Shown in pieces: positions 1 through 8,192 of a stretch of 29,286 nucleotides of DNA (positions within the stretch are counted from its first letter, which is position 1; each line of letters begins with the position of its first letter). Made by a program: the position numbers and the translations under genes. Under the pieces are notes generated by a model. It saw nothing but the letters and a program-made list of their open reading frames with translations. It was not told the origin of the DNA and ran no database searches. Source of the DNA: Desulfobacterales bacterium. Lineage in GTDB: Bacteria; Desulfobacterota; Desulfobacteria; Desulfobacterales; JAFDCJ01. The stretch spans positions 3,862,459-3,891,744 of the forward strand of contig CP070771.1 in NCBI GenBank assembly GCA_020345785.1. Direction: 5' to 3'.

Positions 1-1175
1 CGGTAGGGCTTGCCCCACATTTCAGGCTCCCATTGATCCTTGGTAAAAATCCAGTCCGGGTGTTCCAGGACGTTATTGTAGCCGTCAGGACCCAGAATTT
101 TAAAAAGATGCAGAAAGGTTTTATATTCCTGTGAGCCGATGGGCTCCACATCCACGTTGTTGGCCAGCATGACAATCACACCGTTTTCTTTGACGGCGGG
201 CATGGCGTTGACGGCAGCTTTTACGGCCTGGTAATGATTGCGTCCGACGTATCCGGCGTGGGTAATGACAATATCAAAAGGCTGATCTACCGGAATCATA
301 ACCGATTTTTTCATGGCTTCATATGCCGCCAGGTGTGCTTCTTCCAGCGCGCCTGCATAGACACCGGTAAGGCACAGGCTCTTGTCAAGGGTAACATTGA
401 CCAGGAAGTCAATGCCTACGGTTTGGGCAACCTCGAGAGACTCTTCATGACAGGGATTTCCGTCCAGGATCAAGTTGGTTGCCTTTGGGTCTTCAAGGAC
501 ACGGACACTGTGAAAAACCTGGATGGTCTTGGTATTGACCAGGGCAGGGCAAACGGCTTTTCTTCCGCCGGAAACGCCGGCCATAAAGTGACTTTCAACA
601 AGTCCCGTGATGATTTTAACATCCGCTTCATAAAAAATTTTGTTTAGATGAACCTGGGTGCCACGCTTGGTTTGAGCGGCCAGAACCATGGAATCGTCAT
701 CCTCGCAATCGTGATCCACAATACGATAATTATCCACCACCTTTTGGCCGTACATGAAAATACGCTCCTCAAGCGTGCTGTGACGATGCATGCCGTTGCC
801 GATGACAATGACAATATTCTCTCTTTTGACACCGGTGTCCTCAATGAGCCGCAACAGAGGCAGCAACAAACCATTTTCTCCCTTATAGGGGGCCGGTCGC
901 GTTATATCTGATACCGTTATGCAAACCGTCAATTTGTCAATCGGTTTGCCCTTTGAACGAATGATTTCGGATATGGTCGGTGAACCAATCGGCTGATTCA
1001 AGGCCCTGATGATCGCCTCACCTGAGTCGACCAGGCAGGGCATGGAGGGCATGGTCAATATTTTACAGTTATCCGGTACATTGATGTCCAGAAATTCCTC
1101 GCCGAAATCCACCTGAATCGTTTTCCAGTCCCGGGTATCCGCACCCGCTATAATATCTGCAATTTCCTTATTCAT
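1..1175 (-). CDS. LarA-family (DUF2088) nickel-pincer racemase-like protein, partial (C-terminus off window)
   Basis: An uninterrupted minus-strand frame of 391 codons runs off the left edge. Seen: SDITRP at residues 89-94, GNGMHRH near 126-132, DHDC near 154-157 and ESHFMAGVSGGRK near 194-206. These are hallmarks of the lactate racemase LarA/DUF2088 family, whose members bind a nickel-pincer nucleotide and racemise or epimerise 2-hydroxy acids in the cytoplasm. Lys179 and His196 are plausible counterparts of the pincer-binding residues, but I cannot align them exactly. The start at 1175 is chosen because GAGG sits about six bases upstream; an ATG at 1181 directly abuts that GAGG. No larB, larC or larE is visible, so the substrate is open: many family members are not lactate racemases. 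A word array follows upstream of its start. Confidence 0.85.
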   Translation of the reverse strand, partial: MNKEIADIIAGADTRDWKTIQVDFGEEFLDINVPDNCKILTMPSMPCLVDSGEAIIRALNQPIGSPTISEIIRSKGKPIDKLTVCITVSDITRPAPYKGENGLLLPLLRLIEDTGVKRENIVIVIGNGMHRHSTLEERIFMYGQKVVDNYRIVDHDCEDDDSMVLAAQTKRGTQVHLNKIFYEADVKIITGLVESHFMAGVSGGRKAVCPALVNTKTIQVFHSVRVLEDPKATNLILDGNPCHEESLEVAQTVGIDFLVNVTLDKSLCLTGVYAGALEEAHLAAYEAMKKSVMIPVDQPFDIVITHAGYVGRNHYQAVKAAVNAMPAVKENGVIVMLANNVDVEPIGSQEYKTFLHLFKILGPDGYNNVLEHPDWIFTKDQWEPEMWGKPY

Positions 1176-1198
1176 GGTCATCCTCATATTGAAAAAAT

Positions 1199-1280
1199 GG
1201 TATAAGGTTTAGGGTAAAAGGTGGAAGGTTTTAGGAAAGCCCTTGAATGACCATATACCTTAAACCTTACACCGTATACC
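1199..1280. repeat. Inverted heptamer array, word GGTNNNA
   Basis: Left arm 1199-1233 is five consecutive heptamers: GGTATAA, GGTTTAG, GGTAAAA, GGTGGAA, GGTTTTA. Right arm 1253-1280 is four heptamers in reverse complement: ATATACC, TTAAACC, TTACACC, GTATACC. The arms can fold into an imperfect stem of about 30 bp over a loop of about 20 nt. The element lies in the gap between the larA-like start and the end of the DUF374 gene. A further A-rich stretch at 1313-1342 (AATCTAAACC, AAATCTAAAATACC) resembles another such word run. This is one of a set of similar arrays in the window. Confidence 0.8.
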
Positions 1281-1347
1281 TTTGGATCTCTCTCATATTT
1301 TCGTTCAAACTGCAATCTAAACCTGAAATCTAAAATACCAAATCAAG

Positions 1348-2070
1348 TCAATCAGGCAGCGGCACAGGATCGGGCACCTCGATCTGTCGCGGATCAGTGG
1401 CAGCGGGATCCCAAAAAAAATGGTCGGCCTGGTACATAATCCGATTCAACGCATCGTCGAGTTGCTGGCGATATCGCTCACACGCTTCACGCGAGGCATC
1501 CTCCGGCACCTGAATATAGCTATCGGCAAAAAGGGCCACAATACGTGCAAACGGCTTGGGAATAATGGTCCGGTCCCAGCTCTGCAGCTTCCAGAATCGA
1601 TCCGCACTCCATATCACCGGAATAATTGGAATCCCGGTTCGTTTGGCCAGATAAATAATTCCCAATTTAGATACGAATCGCGGCCCGCGGGGAGCATCGG
1701 CAACCAGACCGCCTTTGTAACCCTGGTTTATGAGAGCTTCCATTTCGCGGTATGCCTGCCTTCCGCCTCGCGATGAGGATCCCCTGGCAGTGATCCATCC
1801 GAAGCGTTTCGCGGCCTGGGCGGCCAACTCGCCATCCTCGCTGGCACTGGCGATAGACACAACATTCTGATGACGGTACCAATATATGACAAAGAACAGT
1901 CCCCGATGCCAGCTGGCATAAAGTACTCCCTTTTGCGGATTCTGTCCAATATATCTTTCTTCGATTTCACGGCCGAATTCAGAAATCCTACAGGTGCTGA
2001 GCCACAGGGTGGCGACGGTTTTTGATATCCAACCAAACGCCCAGAATGCCGCGCGTTTCCACGGCTTCAT
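1348..2070 (-). CDS. DUF374 lysophospholipid acyltransferase-family protein
   Basis: This 240-residue protein resembles the DUF374 branch of the LPLAT acyltransferases. These are inner-membrane-associated enzymes thought to acylate lipid A/Kdo or other glycerolipid-like acceptors. Seen: YASWHRGLFF (residues about 51-60) in place of the canonical HX4D block, SIASASEDGE (about 72-81), the RGSSSRGG segment typical of DUF374, and VADAPRGPR (about 122-130). The N-terminus is hydrophobic and amphipathic rather than a clear signal peptide. The start is supported by AAAGGAG five bases before the ATG. The stop is about 70 bases from the upstream word array, and a palindrome-rich region lies just upstream of the start, so it is probably transcribed on its own. 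The acyl donor and acceptor cannot be told from sequence. Confidence 0.85.
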   Translation of the reverse strand: MKPWKRAAFWAFGWISKTVATLWLSTCRISEFGREIEERYIGQNPQKGVLYASWHRGLFFVIYWYRHQNVVSIASASEDGELAAQAAKRFGWITARGSSSRGGRQAYREMEALINQGYKGGLVADAPRGPRFVSKLGIIYLAKRTGIPIIPVIWSADRFWKLQSWDRTIIPKPFARIVALFADSYIQVPEDASREACERYRQQLDDALNRIMYQADHFFWDPAATDPRQIEVPDPVPLPD

Positions 2071-2124
2071 ATGGACTCCTTTTCGGACAAAGCGATCATG
2101 CTGATGATGGTATCAATTTTGCAT

Positions 2125-2147
2125 CTACAAAACTACATGTTTGTAGT
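2125..2147. promoter_or_regulatory. Operator-like nested palindrome
   Basis: ACTACA (2132-2137) and TGTAGT (2142-2147) form a perfect 6-bp dyad with a 4-bp spacer. CTACAAA (2125-2131) pairs equally well with TTTGTAG (2140-2146), so two dyads overlap. It sits 55-77 bases upstream of the DUF374 start codon, where a repressor would cover that promoter. The regulator is unknown. Confidence 0.45.
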
Positions 2148-2332
2148 AAAATGCCCTGCTGACCGACAATTCATCTGGTAAAGCGTTGCACTCGATCTGA
2201 TCACACCCGGTAAGGTTTCGAAATCAAATAATATTCAGGCAATAGCAGCTTTTGCTCTTTGAAAATATCAGCCACACACCTGGAGTTTGATTGGTTTTAA
2301 CAACCGAATCCTTTTCCAGAAATCTTAAGAAC

Positions 2333-2358
2333 GACATTAAAACCGTCATTTTAATGTC
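2333..2358. repeat. Perfect 10-bp stem, 6-nt loop
   Basis: GACATTAAAA (2333-2342) and TTTTAATGTC (2349-2358) are perfect reverse complements around CCGTCA. There is no T-run on either strand immediately after the stem, so it is not a standard intrinsic terminator. It may be an operator or an mRNA/DNA hairpin upstream of prkA. Confidence 0.5.
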
Positions 2359-2460
2359 AAAAAATCGATAATCTGTAAATCTTTTTTATCAGTTTTTAGT
2401 TGACCGCAAGGGTAAGATGATTACGGTTCTATTATCAGGCTAGTTCGGGATCAGTAGAGC

Positions 2461-2474
2461 TCGAACAGGTTCGA
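2461..2474. promoter_or_regulatory. Perfect palindrome TCGAAC-AG-GTTCGA
   Basis: Two 6-bp half-sites separated by two bases lie 190 bases upstream of the prkA start codon. Size and symmetry fit a dimeric regulator operator. No protein can be named from sequence alone. Confidence 0.4.
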
Positions 2475-2664
2475 CTGTTTAGTTATTTTTGGCTTCCCAC
2501 CGGAATTTCTCGCCCGACAGCGGTTACAGCATTTCTTGAAAATCGTTCGCCTAAAAAGAATGCGGATCCACTGCATATTTGAAAAAGACAACATTCTGAA
2601 TGATCCCGCGGTCAATCGGGAGCCGCCCGAAAACGGCTAAACAAACTTTTCTAATGGAGGTAAA

Positions 2665-4722
2665 ATGTCTAATAATTCAAAAACACTCCACTATCACCTG
2701 ACTGAAGTCAAGCAAGGCAATCGTCGCTTTGAAAATGCTTTTCAAGGCGTGTCGCGCATGGTTTTGGAAAGCAAGATCGAAAAAGTAGTGGTAAACGGAA
2801 AAACAACATATGATTTCAGTATCTTCCGCGAAGGATCCAAGCATGTGATCGGCATGTATGACGAAATCAACAGTTTTGTTTCTTATGTCAAAGATGCCGC
2901 CGAGGGGGGATCATCCAAAGAAATGGCCTTCGTGCTGGTGGGCGAGCCGGGAAATGGCAAGACATTTTTGGTCGAGTTTCTGGCTGCTAAATATCGCGCG
3001 TTCCTATCCAACAACAAGAACCGCAAATATACGTTCAAGTTTTTAAATCTCGATAAGGTTGGCAACTACGGCAAGATTACCACCATTGAATCCCAGACTT
3101 ATGAAGACCCGATGATTCTGGCAATGAGTCTGTTTGAGGACCCCGATCAAAACAAAGAATTTTTAGCCAAACAAATCGGTTTTTCAGATAAGGAAATTGA
3201 CACGCTGTACGAAAATTATCGTCCCTTGGGTGCCTGCAGCAGTTATATTCTAAATGATATGAGGAATTTTACGGGTGGCGGGATCGATGAAATTCTTAAA
3301 TTTATCGAAATTACCCCGGTGCCGCTGACCGAGAGCCTGGGCACCGTAACCGGCAAATATCCGGCAAAAGACAAGATTACATCGTCCTCGGTGGACCTGC
3401 TTGGAGAAGAATCGATCCAGCGCTTGCTGCACATCACCGATACCAACAACCCTTATCGTTTTGATCTAAGGCGGGGTGCACTGGCCCGGGTGGCAGGCGG
3501 CGGTATTCACTTCAGTGATGAAATTTACAAAAACAAGAAAGATCTGGTCCAGGTTTATTTAGGCGTCATTCAGAACCGCAATATCGAAATCGATGGTTAC
3601 AAATGGCCCATCGACACCCTGATCGTCGCCACCAGCAACAATTCTGAATTTCACCGTTTTCTGTCCGAAAAAGAAGAAGCCCCTATCGTCGACCGTTGCC
3701 GGATTTGCTACGTGTCGCATAATACCAATTACAAACTTCAGAAGGAGCTCACCATTTATGCCATCGGTAGCGAAACCCGTACCACGCTGACCAAAGAAAA
3801 TTTACATCAGGATCCGAATTTGAATTATGCCGCATCCATTGCCGTTGTTTTGTCCCGTTTGCCCCGCTCCGAAAAACTGACCCCGGTCGAAACGATGAAA
3901 TTGGCAGCCGGAGAAGTTGCCGGCGAAAAGAGCATCAAAACCCTGGCCGAGGTTATTGATACACTCAATCAGGATCCGGAAATTATCAACCGCTTCGGCC
4001 AAAAAGGTTTAGGCCAACGGAATCTCGGCCGTGCCATCCAGCTTTTGATCGAAAGCTCGGAAACCAACGAAGGTGAGTGCATGTTTGCCTATGACGTTTT
4101 TAAGTCTATAGATCGGATCATCTTGGACTACGTCACCGAAGCCAATGACCGAACCAAATATCTGGAGGATCTAAAAACCGCCAAGGGGTTGTATCGCGAA
4201 CGCATCATGACCGAAATGTTCAACGCTTACATGGATGAGCCCTTTGCGATTCGAAAAGACGTCATGAGCTATGTCAACATGATTATCGGCATTGATGCTG
4301 AAAATTTAGGTCCCGACAAAATGTGGAAATACAAAGACCCGCAATCCGGTGAGCTAAAGGCGCTCAAGATCGATGAGCGCTACATTAACAGCGTGGAAGA
4401 GCGTCTGGGTCTAAAGAGCGAAGAACAGCGTGAATCATTTCGAACGTCAATCCGCAAGATTTACGGCCAGAAAATATCCGTAAATCCGGACTATGATTTT
4501 ATGGACAACCTGGAACTGGTCAAGGCCGTCACCGATGTGCGTCTTAAATCCGACATTGCCGGAGCCGGCAGTCTCATAGGGGCCCTGGCAAATCGAACCA
4601 ACGAGGAAAACCAAAAGCTTTACGACCGCATGATTGCCACCATGCTCGAGAAACTGGGATATTGCAAGACCTGTGCGCAGAAGACTATTGAATACTTTTG
4701 TACGCAGGAAGACGAAAAATAG
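2665..4722 (+). CDS. prkA: PrkA serine protein kinase (YeaG-type AAA ATPase)
   Basis: 685 residues, close to the usual PrkA/YeaG size. An N-terminal AAA-like domain carries Walker A GEPGNGKT (93-100), a Walker-B-like IHFSDE (281-286), sensor-1 IVATSNN (320-326) and a VDRCR arginine cluster (342-346). The C-terminal part matches the PrkA C-terminal kinase-like region by order and composition. PrkA proteins are cytoplasmic and are reported as serine kinases (proteolytic activity has also been reported for Bacillus PrkA). E. coli YeaG acts with YeaH in nitrogen starvation and stationary phase. The start has GGAGG four bases upstream. It is the first gene of a four-gene plus-strand set and is separated from yeaH by a large hairpin element. 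The palindromes upstream are the likely control sites. Confidence 0.95.
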   Translation: MSNNSKTLHYHLTEVKQGNRRFENAFQGVSRMVLESKIEKVVVNGKTTYDFSIFREGSKHVIGMYDEINSFVSYVKDAAEGGSSKEMAFVLVGEPGNGKTFLVEFLAAKYRAFLSNNKNRKYTFKFLNLDKVGNYGKITTIESQTYEDPMILAMSLFEDPDQNKEFLAKQIGFSDKEIDTLYENYRPLGACSSYILNDMRNFTGGGIDEILKFIEITPVPLTESLGTVTGKYPAKDKITSSSVDLLGEESIQRLLHITDTNNPYRFDLRRGALARVAGGGIHFSDEIYKNKKDLVQVYLGVIQNRNIEIDGYKWPIDTLIVATSNNSEFHRFLSEKEEAPIVDRCRICYVSHNTNYKLQKELTIYAIGSETRTTLTKENLHQDPNLNYAASIAVVLSRLPRSEKLTPVETMKLAAGEVAGEKSIKTLAEVIDTLNQDPEIINRFGQKGLGQRNLGRAIQLLIESSETNEGECMFAYDVFKSIDRIILDYVTEANDRTKYLEDLKTAKGLYRERIMTEMFNAYMDEPFAIRKDVMSYVNMIIGIDAENLGPDKMWKYKDPQSGELKALKIDERYINSVEERLGLKSEEQRESFRTSIRKIYGQKISVNPDYDFMDNLELVKAVTDVRLKSDIAGAGSLIGALANRTNEENQKLYDRMIATMLEKLGYCKTCAQKTIEYFCTQEDEK

Positions 4723-4728
4723 GGGGTA

Positions 4729-4852
4729 AGGAAATGGCCCTTTTTCCGATATACGGCGTTCTCCGCGGCTTTTAGCCTTCGACGTACTCGGAGTGCGCCT
4801 CAGGCTAAAAACCTTGTGCGGCCTTGTCTATCGAAAAAATTGCTCATTTCCT
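4729..4852. repeat. Long imperfect inverted repeat between prkA and yeaH
   Basis: The outer arms AGGAAATG (4729-4736) and CATTTCCT (4845-4852) are perfect complements. Runs TTTTTCCGATA and TATCGAAAAAA continue the stem. The inner arms TTTTAGCCT (4770-4778) and AGGCTAAAA (4802-4810) are perfect again, and the tip contains GTACTC facing GAGTGC. The whole 124-nt block can fold into one bulged hairpin inside the operon. It is not built of 7-nt words, so it is a different class from the arrays. It could attenuate transcription or stabilise an mRNA end. Confidence 0.65.
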
Positions 4853-4913
4853 GCATCTAGTTAAACAATAAGTAAATACACATTTTTATACCTTGTCGAC
4901 AGGATAAAGGGTC

Positions 4914-6302
4914 ATGGATCAACATCTGATCAAAATTTATAATGAGCTAAAGCAGGAAGGCCTTACGCCCGAGCGGGAGCAAAAGATTCTTGCGGAGCTA
5001 AACGATAGCAGCTCCCATGGTGTGCCTGATGCGGACTCAGCCGGCGAAGGGCAGGGCAATATTTCTCGGCCTGTCCGCAATTTTTATGCCTTTCATGATC
5101 TGCTGGATTTACAGGGCATTACCGCGCTGCAGAGCACACCCAATGTCAGCATCCGCTCCATCGATGAGTTGCTCGAACGCGACAAGCAGCGGGAAAAAGA
5201 TGGTTTTCCGCGCAAGATTAATGTGGGTCGTCTGATCAAACCGGGTAAAAGCGGCAAAGATAAAGTCGTTATTGTGCCCACCACAGTAGAGGAGAAATTT
5301 CTTCATGACACCTCGTTTCGTACGGAGGAAGAGCAAGGCAGTGGTGGAGCCGGCGATGGCGAAGAAGGCGAGGTCATCGGCGAACAGCCGGTACGGGCAC
5401 CCGATCAGCAGGGCGGAACCGGTCCCGGACAAGGCGAGGGCGGCCAGCACGAAATGGAATCAAACGCTTATGACCTGGGCAAAATTCTCACCGAAAAATT
5501 TGAACTTCCCAACCTGAAAGATAAAGGTAAAAAGAGATCGCTGACGCGTTACACCTACGATCTGACAGATAAACACCGCGGCTTTGGACAGTTACTCGAC
5601 AAAAAAGCGACGCTGCGCAAAATTACTGAAACCAATATCCATCTGGGCAATATTCCGAATGTTGCAGATATCGACCCGTCGCGATTCCTGGTGTCGCCCG
5701 CTGATTTGGTTTACCGAATTCTGTCACGCGAAAAAGACTACGAGTCCCAGGCTATGGTGTTTTTCCTGCGGGATTATTCAGGATCAATGGCCGGTAAATC
5801 CACTGTGCTGGTGGTCGCCCAGCATGTGTTGATTTACAGCTGGCTGCTGTACCAATATGCCATGCAGGTGGAAACCCGCTTTATCCTGCATGACACTGAA
5901 GCCAAAGAGGTGTCGGACTTTTACACATACTATAATTCGAAAGTTGCCGGCGGAACCCAGGTATCGTCGGCCTATCGGCTGGTCAATGAAATCGTCGAAA
6001 AAGAAAATTTGATGCGGGACTACAATATATATATCTTTCACGGAACAGACGGTGACGATTGGGATACGGACGGCAAAGAGAGTGTTCCGGAGCTCAAAAA
6101 AATGCTGACCTATGCCAACCGGGTGGGAATCACAATCGCCGAGCATGCTACTGAAGCGACCCACAACAGCGAGGTGGAAAAATATCTAAAAAAGTCCAAC
6201 CTGCTGGAAGACAAACCGAATTTGCTCAGACTGGATGTGATGCAGGAAGATGCGGATGAACCCAGGTTGATTGAGGGGATAAAACATTTGATTAGCGAGT
6301 AG
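4914..6302 (+). CDS. yeaH: YeaH/YhbH family protein (DUF444, VWA-like)
   Basis: 462 residues of the DUF444 family. A von Willebrand A-like core carries a MIDAS-type motif, DYSGS at 287-291, in the context FFLRDYSGSMAGKS. An acidic Gly-rich low-complexity linker (about 139-180) precedes it. The C-terminus keeps the IFHGTDGDDWD stretch that should complete the metal site. The family is encoded beside prkA in many bacteria, and E. coli YeaH works with YeaG. It is predicted cytoplasmic, with no signal or membrane segment. The ribosome site is modest (AAAGGG just before ATG). It follows prkA after a 191-base gap holding the hairpin element and precedes spoVR after 221 bases holding a word array. 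Confidence 0.93.
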   Translation: MDQHLIKIYNELKQEGLTPEREQKILAELNDSSSHGVPDADSAGEGQGNISRPVRNFYAFHDLLDLQGITALQSTPNVSIRSIDELLERDKQREKDGFPRKINVGRLIKPGKSGKDKVVIVPTTVEEKFLHDTSFRTEEEQGSGGAGDGEEGEVIGEQPVRAPDQQGGTGPGQGEGGQHEMESNAYDLGKILTEKFELPNLKDKGKKRSLTRYTYDLTDKHRGFGQLLDKKATLRKITETNIHLGNIPNVADIDPSRFLVSPADLVYRILSREKDYESQAMVFFLRDYSGSMAGKSTVLVVAQHVLIYSWLLYQYAMQVETRFILHDTEAKEVSDFYTYYNSKVAGGTQVSSAYRLVNEIVEKENLMRDYNIYIFHGTDGDDWDTDGKESVPELKKMLTYANRVGITIAEHATEATHNSEVEKYLKKSNLLEDKPNLLRLDVMQEDADEPRLIEGIKHLISE

Positions 6303-6350
6303 CCTCCGAACCTACTTTTTGATATGCGGCAGACTAACTGGAACACAGGA

Positions 6351-6518
6351 TTGAACATTGAAGATTGACTATTGAATATTGATGGGATTCTGTCGATTTT
6401 AATTGAGGTCAGTCATTCGCCGCATTTTGATGTCATCTGGCGCTCTAATAAAGACGCCTTAATATAAAACGGATTGAAATCCTTAAATATTCAATATTCA
6501 ATTTTCAATATTCATTTA
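6351..6518. repeat. Inverted heptamer array, word TTGAATA
   Basis: Left arm 6351-6385 is five heptamers: TTGAACA, TTGAAGA, TTGACTA, TTGAATA, TTGATGG. Right arm 6485-6519 reads AAATATT, CAATATT, CAATTTT, CAATATT, then CATTTAT. Pairing continues inward (GGGATTC with GGATTGAAATCC-like sequence, TTTTA with TAAAA), so almost the whole yeaH-spoVR gap can form one imperfect hairpin. The right arm ends about five bases before the spoVR start codon. Confidence 0.8.
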
Positions 6519-6523
6519 TTACT

Positions 6524-8176
6524 ATGGAGTTAATAGATCAACATACCAAAAAAATCATGGAAGGGTGCAAGAGGAGAGCCCTCGACGCAGGTCTGAGTTT
6601 TCAGGATGAAACCTTGGAATATATTGTTTCCAACCGCGATCTGCTGGAGCTTACTCCCAAGCTAATGATTCCAACTCTTTATGATTACTGGGTCCACGAT
6701 GTAGAAGTTTTGAAAGAAAAAGGCCGGTATGAACTATATCCAAGCAATCCTTACGAAACCGTCATCAACACCCGCCCGGCTATTTCTTACTACAATGATA
6801 ACAATCCGGACTGGATGAATGTCATGATTTTCTACCACGTTCTGGCCCACATTGATTTTTTCCAGAACAATTTATACTTTCGTCACACATGGGATTATGA
6901 TTTCACCGGTCAGGCGCTTTCGGATAAACGAATGATCGCCAATCTCCGATCTGAAAAAGGCAGATGGGTGGATTATATCATTGAATTTTCGCGGAGCATT
7001 GACAACCTGGTCGGCTACCACTATGAGCTGTCGCAACTAAATCGCCCCCACAAAACCAACCGCTCGAAAATGCTTGATTACTATTTTGATGTCTTCCTGC
7101 AATCGATAAAGAAGATAAATATCAATAAATACGTCAAGGAAATAGAAAGATACAATCAGAGTATAAAAGAGAGCAGAGACCTTGGAGAAAAGGCCTTTTT
7201 TGCGGAAGTGTTCCGAAAATACCCTGAGTTTGATGCGATATTCAAAAAGAGCTTGGAGAAAAAACCGGCTCAAAAACTCGACCTGATGCAATATCTGCTG
7301 GAGCACTCCGAATTCTTGAGAAAAGAAAAAAACGCCTGGATGAAGCCGGTCATTGAACTCGTCCGCAAAACGTCATTATTTTTCCAGCCGCAGATCCGAA
7401 CCAAAATTATGAACGAGGGCTGGGCCAGTTACTGGCATGAGAAGCTTTTTCTGCAGGATGATCGCATCGATGGACACGAAGTGGACTTCGCCCGCACCCA
7501 TGCCGGCGTCACGTTCATGCCGCGCGTGGGTTTAAATCCCTATGCTTTAGGTATGCGGTTGTTTTACTACATTGAAGAGTTGTCAGGCAAGGGCAAATAC
7601 TCCATTAAATTCAGACGACTCTTGGATGCCAGAGAGCGCGACCAATTTGATGAGCACAACGGACAAGGCCTGGACTTTTTGTTCAAGTTGCGTGAAAACT
7701 TCAATGATTTCATGTTCATAAATACATTTGTCGACCAGGATTTCGTCAACAAGTATAAGCTGTTTGTGGCCGGCCGGCGTCTAAACCAAAACAGAGGGGT
7801 CTGGGAATACTTCGTCAAAAGCCGCAGTGCCGGGAAATACCGTCAGATGCTGCTCGACACCCTCTACCATCCGCCCCACATTCAAATCAACCCGGAAAAA
7901 ACCAATAACGGCAATCTTTATCTGGTACACGTATTTGAAGGCAAACCTCTCGTAAAAGAATTTATCGCCAATACCATGTTGGGAATTGAGTATTTGTGGG
8001 GAAGTCCGGTTCAGCTGGAAACCAGCGAGGTTGTGCAAGCCGAACCATCCCAGGTGCGCCTTCCGATTCCCGGGCTTACCACGCCGGTGGAAGAGGATCC
8101 CCAAGCCAAGGAAATTAAGTGGCAGCGGATGCTTTATACTATGAAAGACCGCAAGCTGTCGAAGCAAAATATTTAA
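6524..8176 (+). CDS. spoVR: SpoVR family protein (YcgB-like)
   Basis: 550 residues, slightly longer than E. coli YcgB (about 510). Family blocks are clear: HVLAHIDFFQNN (105-116), MNEGWASYWHEKL (296-308) and the HAGVTFMPRVGLNPYALG stretch near 330-347. In Bacillus, SpoVR is needed for the spore cortex; elsewhere its function is unknown, and it commonly sits beside prkA and yeaH. The His/Glu-rich HVLAH and NEGWASYWH blocks suggest metal binding, which is inference. Odd feature: no Shine-Dalgarno sequence precedes ATG 6524; the A/T-rich arm of the word array occupies that place. The next in-frame Met (residue 12) also lacks one. The following gene starts 16 bases after the stop, so they are co-transcribed. 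Confidence 0.93.
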   Translation: MELIDQHTKKIMEGCKRRALDAGLSFQDETLEYIVSNRDLLELTPKLMIPTLYDYWVHDVEVLKEKGRYELYPSNPYETVINTRPAISYYNDNNPDWMNVMIFYHVLAHIDFFQNNLYFRHTWDYDFTGQALSDKRMIANLRSEKGRWVDYIIEFSRSIDNLVGYHYELSQLNRPHKTNRSKMLDYYFDVFLQSIKKININKYVKEIERYNQSIKESRDLGEKAFFAEVFRKYPEFDAIFKKSLEKKPAQKLDLMQYLLEHSEFLRKEKNAWMKPVIELVRKTSLFFQPQIRTKIMNEGWASYWHEKLFLQDDRIDGHEVDFARTHAGVTFMPRVGLNPYALGMRLFYYIEELSGKGKYSIKFRRLLDARERDQFDEHNGQGLDFLFKLRENFNDFMFINTFVDQDFVNKYKLFVAGRRLNQNRGVWEYFVKSRSAGKYRQMLLDTLYHPPHIQINPEKTNNGNLYLVHVFEGKPLVKEFIANTMLGIEYLWGSPVQLETSEVVQAEPSQVRLPIPGLTTPVEEDPQAKEIKWQRMLYTMKDRKLSKQNI

Positions 8177-8192
8177 GAATTTAGAAGGTGGA

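Larger units (their letters stand above)
2071..2664. other. Long divergent intergenic region with several palindromes
   Basis: 594 bases separate the minus-strand DUF374 gene from the plus-strand prkA gene. I see no coding frame. It holds three clean inverted repeats, listed separately at 2125-2147, 2333-2358 and 2461-2474. prkA has a good ribosome site (GGAGG, four bases before ATG). No convincing -35/-10 pair was found for either gene. The region most likely carries both divergent promoters and their operators. Confidence 0.6.

Noticed and set aside
234..911. Plus-strand frames of 137 and 87 codons
   Set aside because: They lie antisense within the larA-like gene, which has clear family motifs.
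2176..2190. Sigma54-like promoter (TGG...TTGCA) upstream of prkA
   Set aside because: The spacing between the GG and GC dinucleotides is nine bases instead of ten and the flanks do not match consensus, although yeaGH in E. coli is under nitrogen control.
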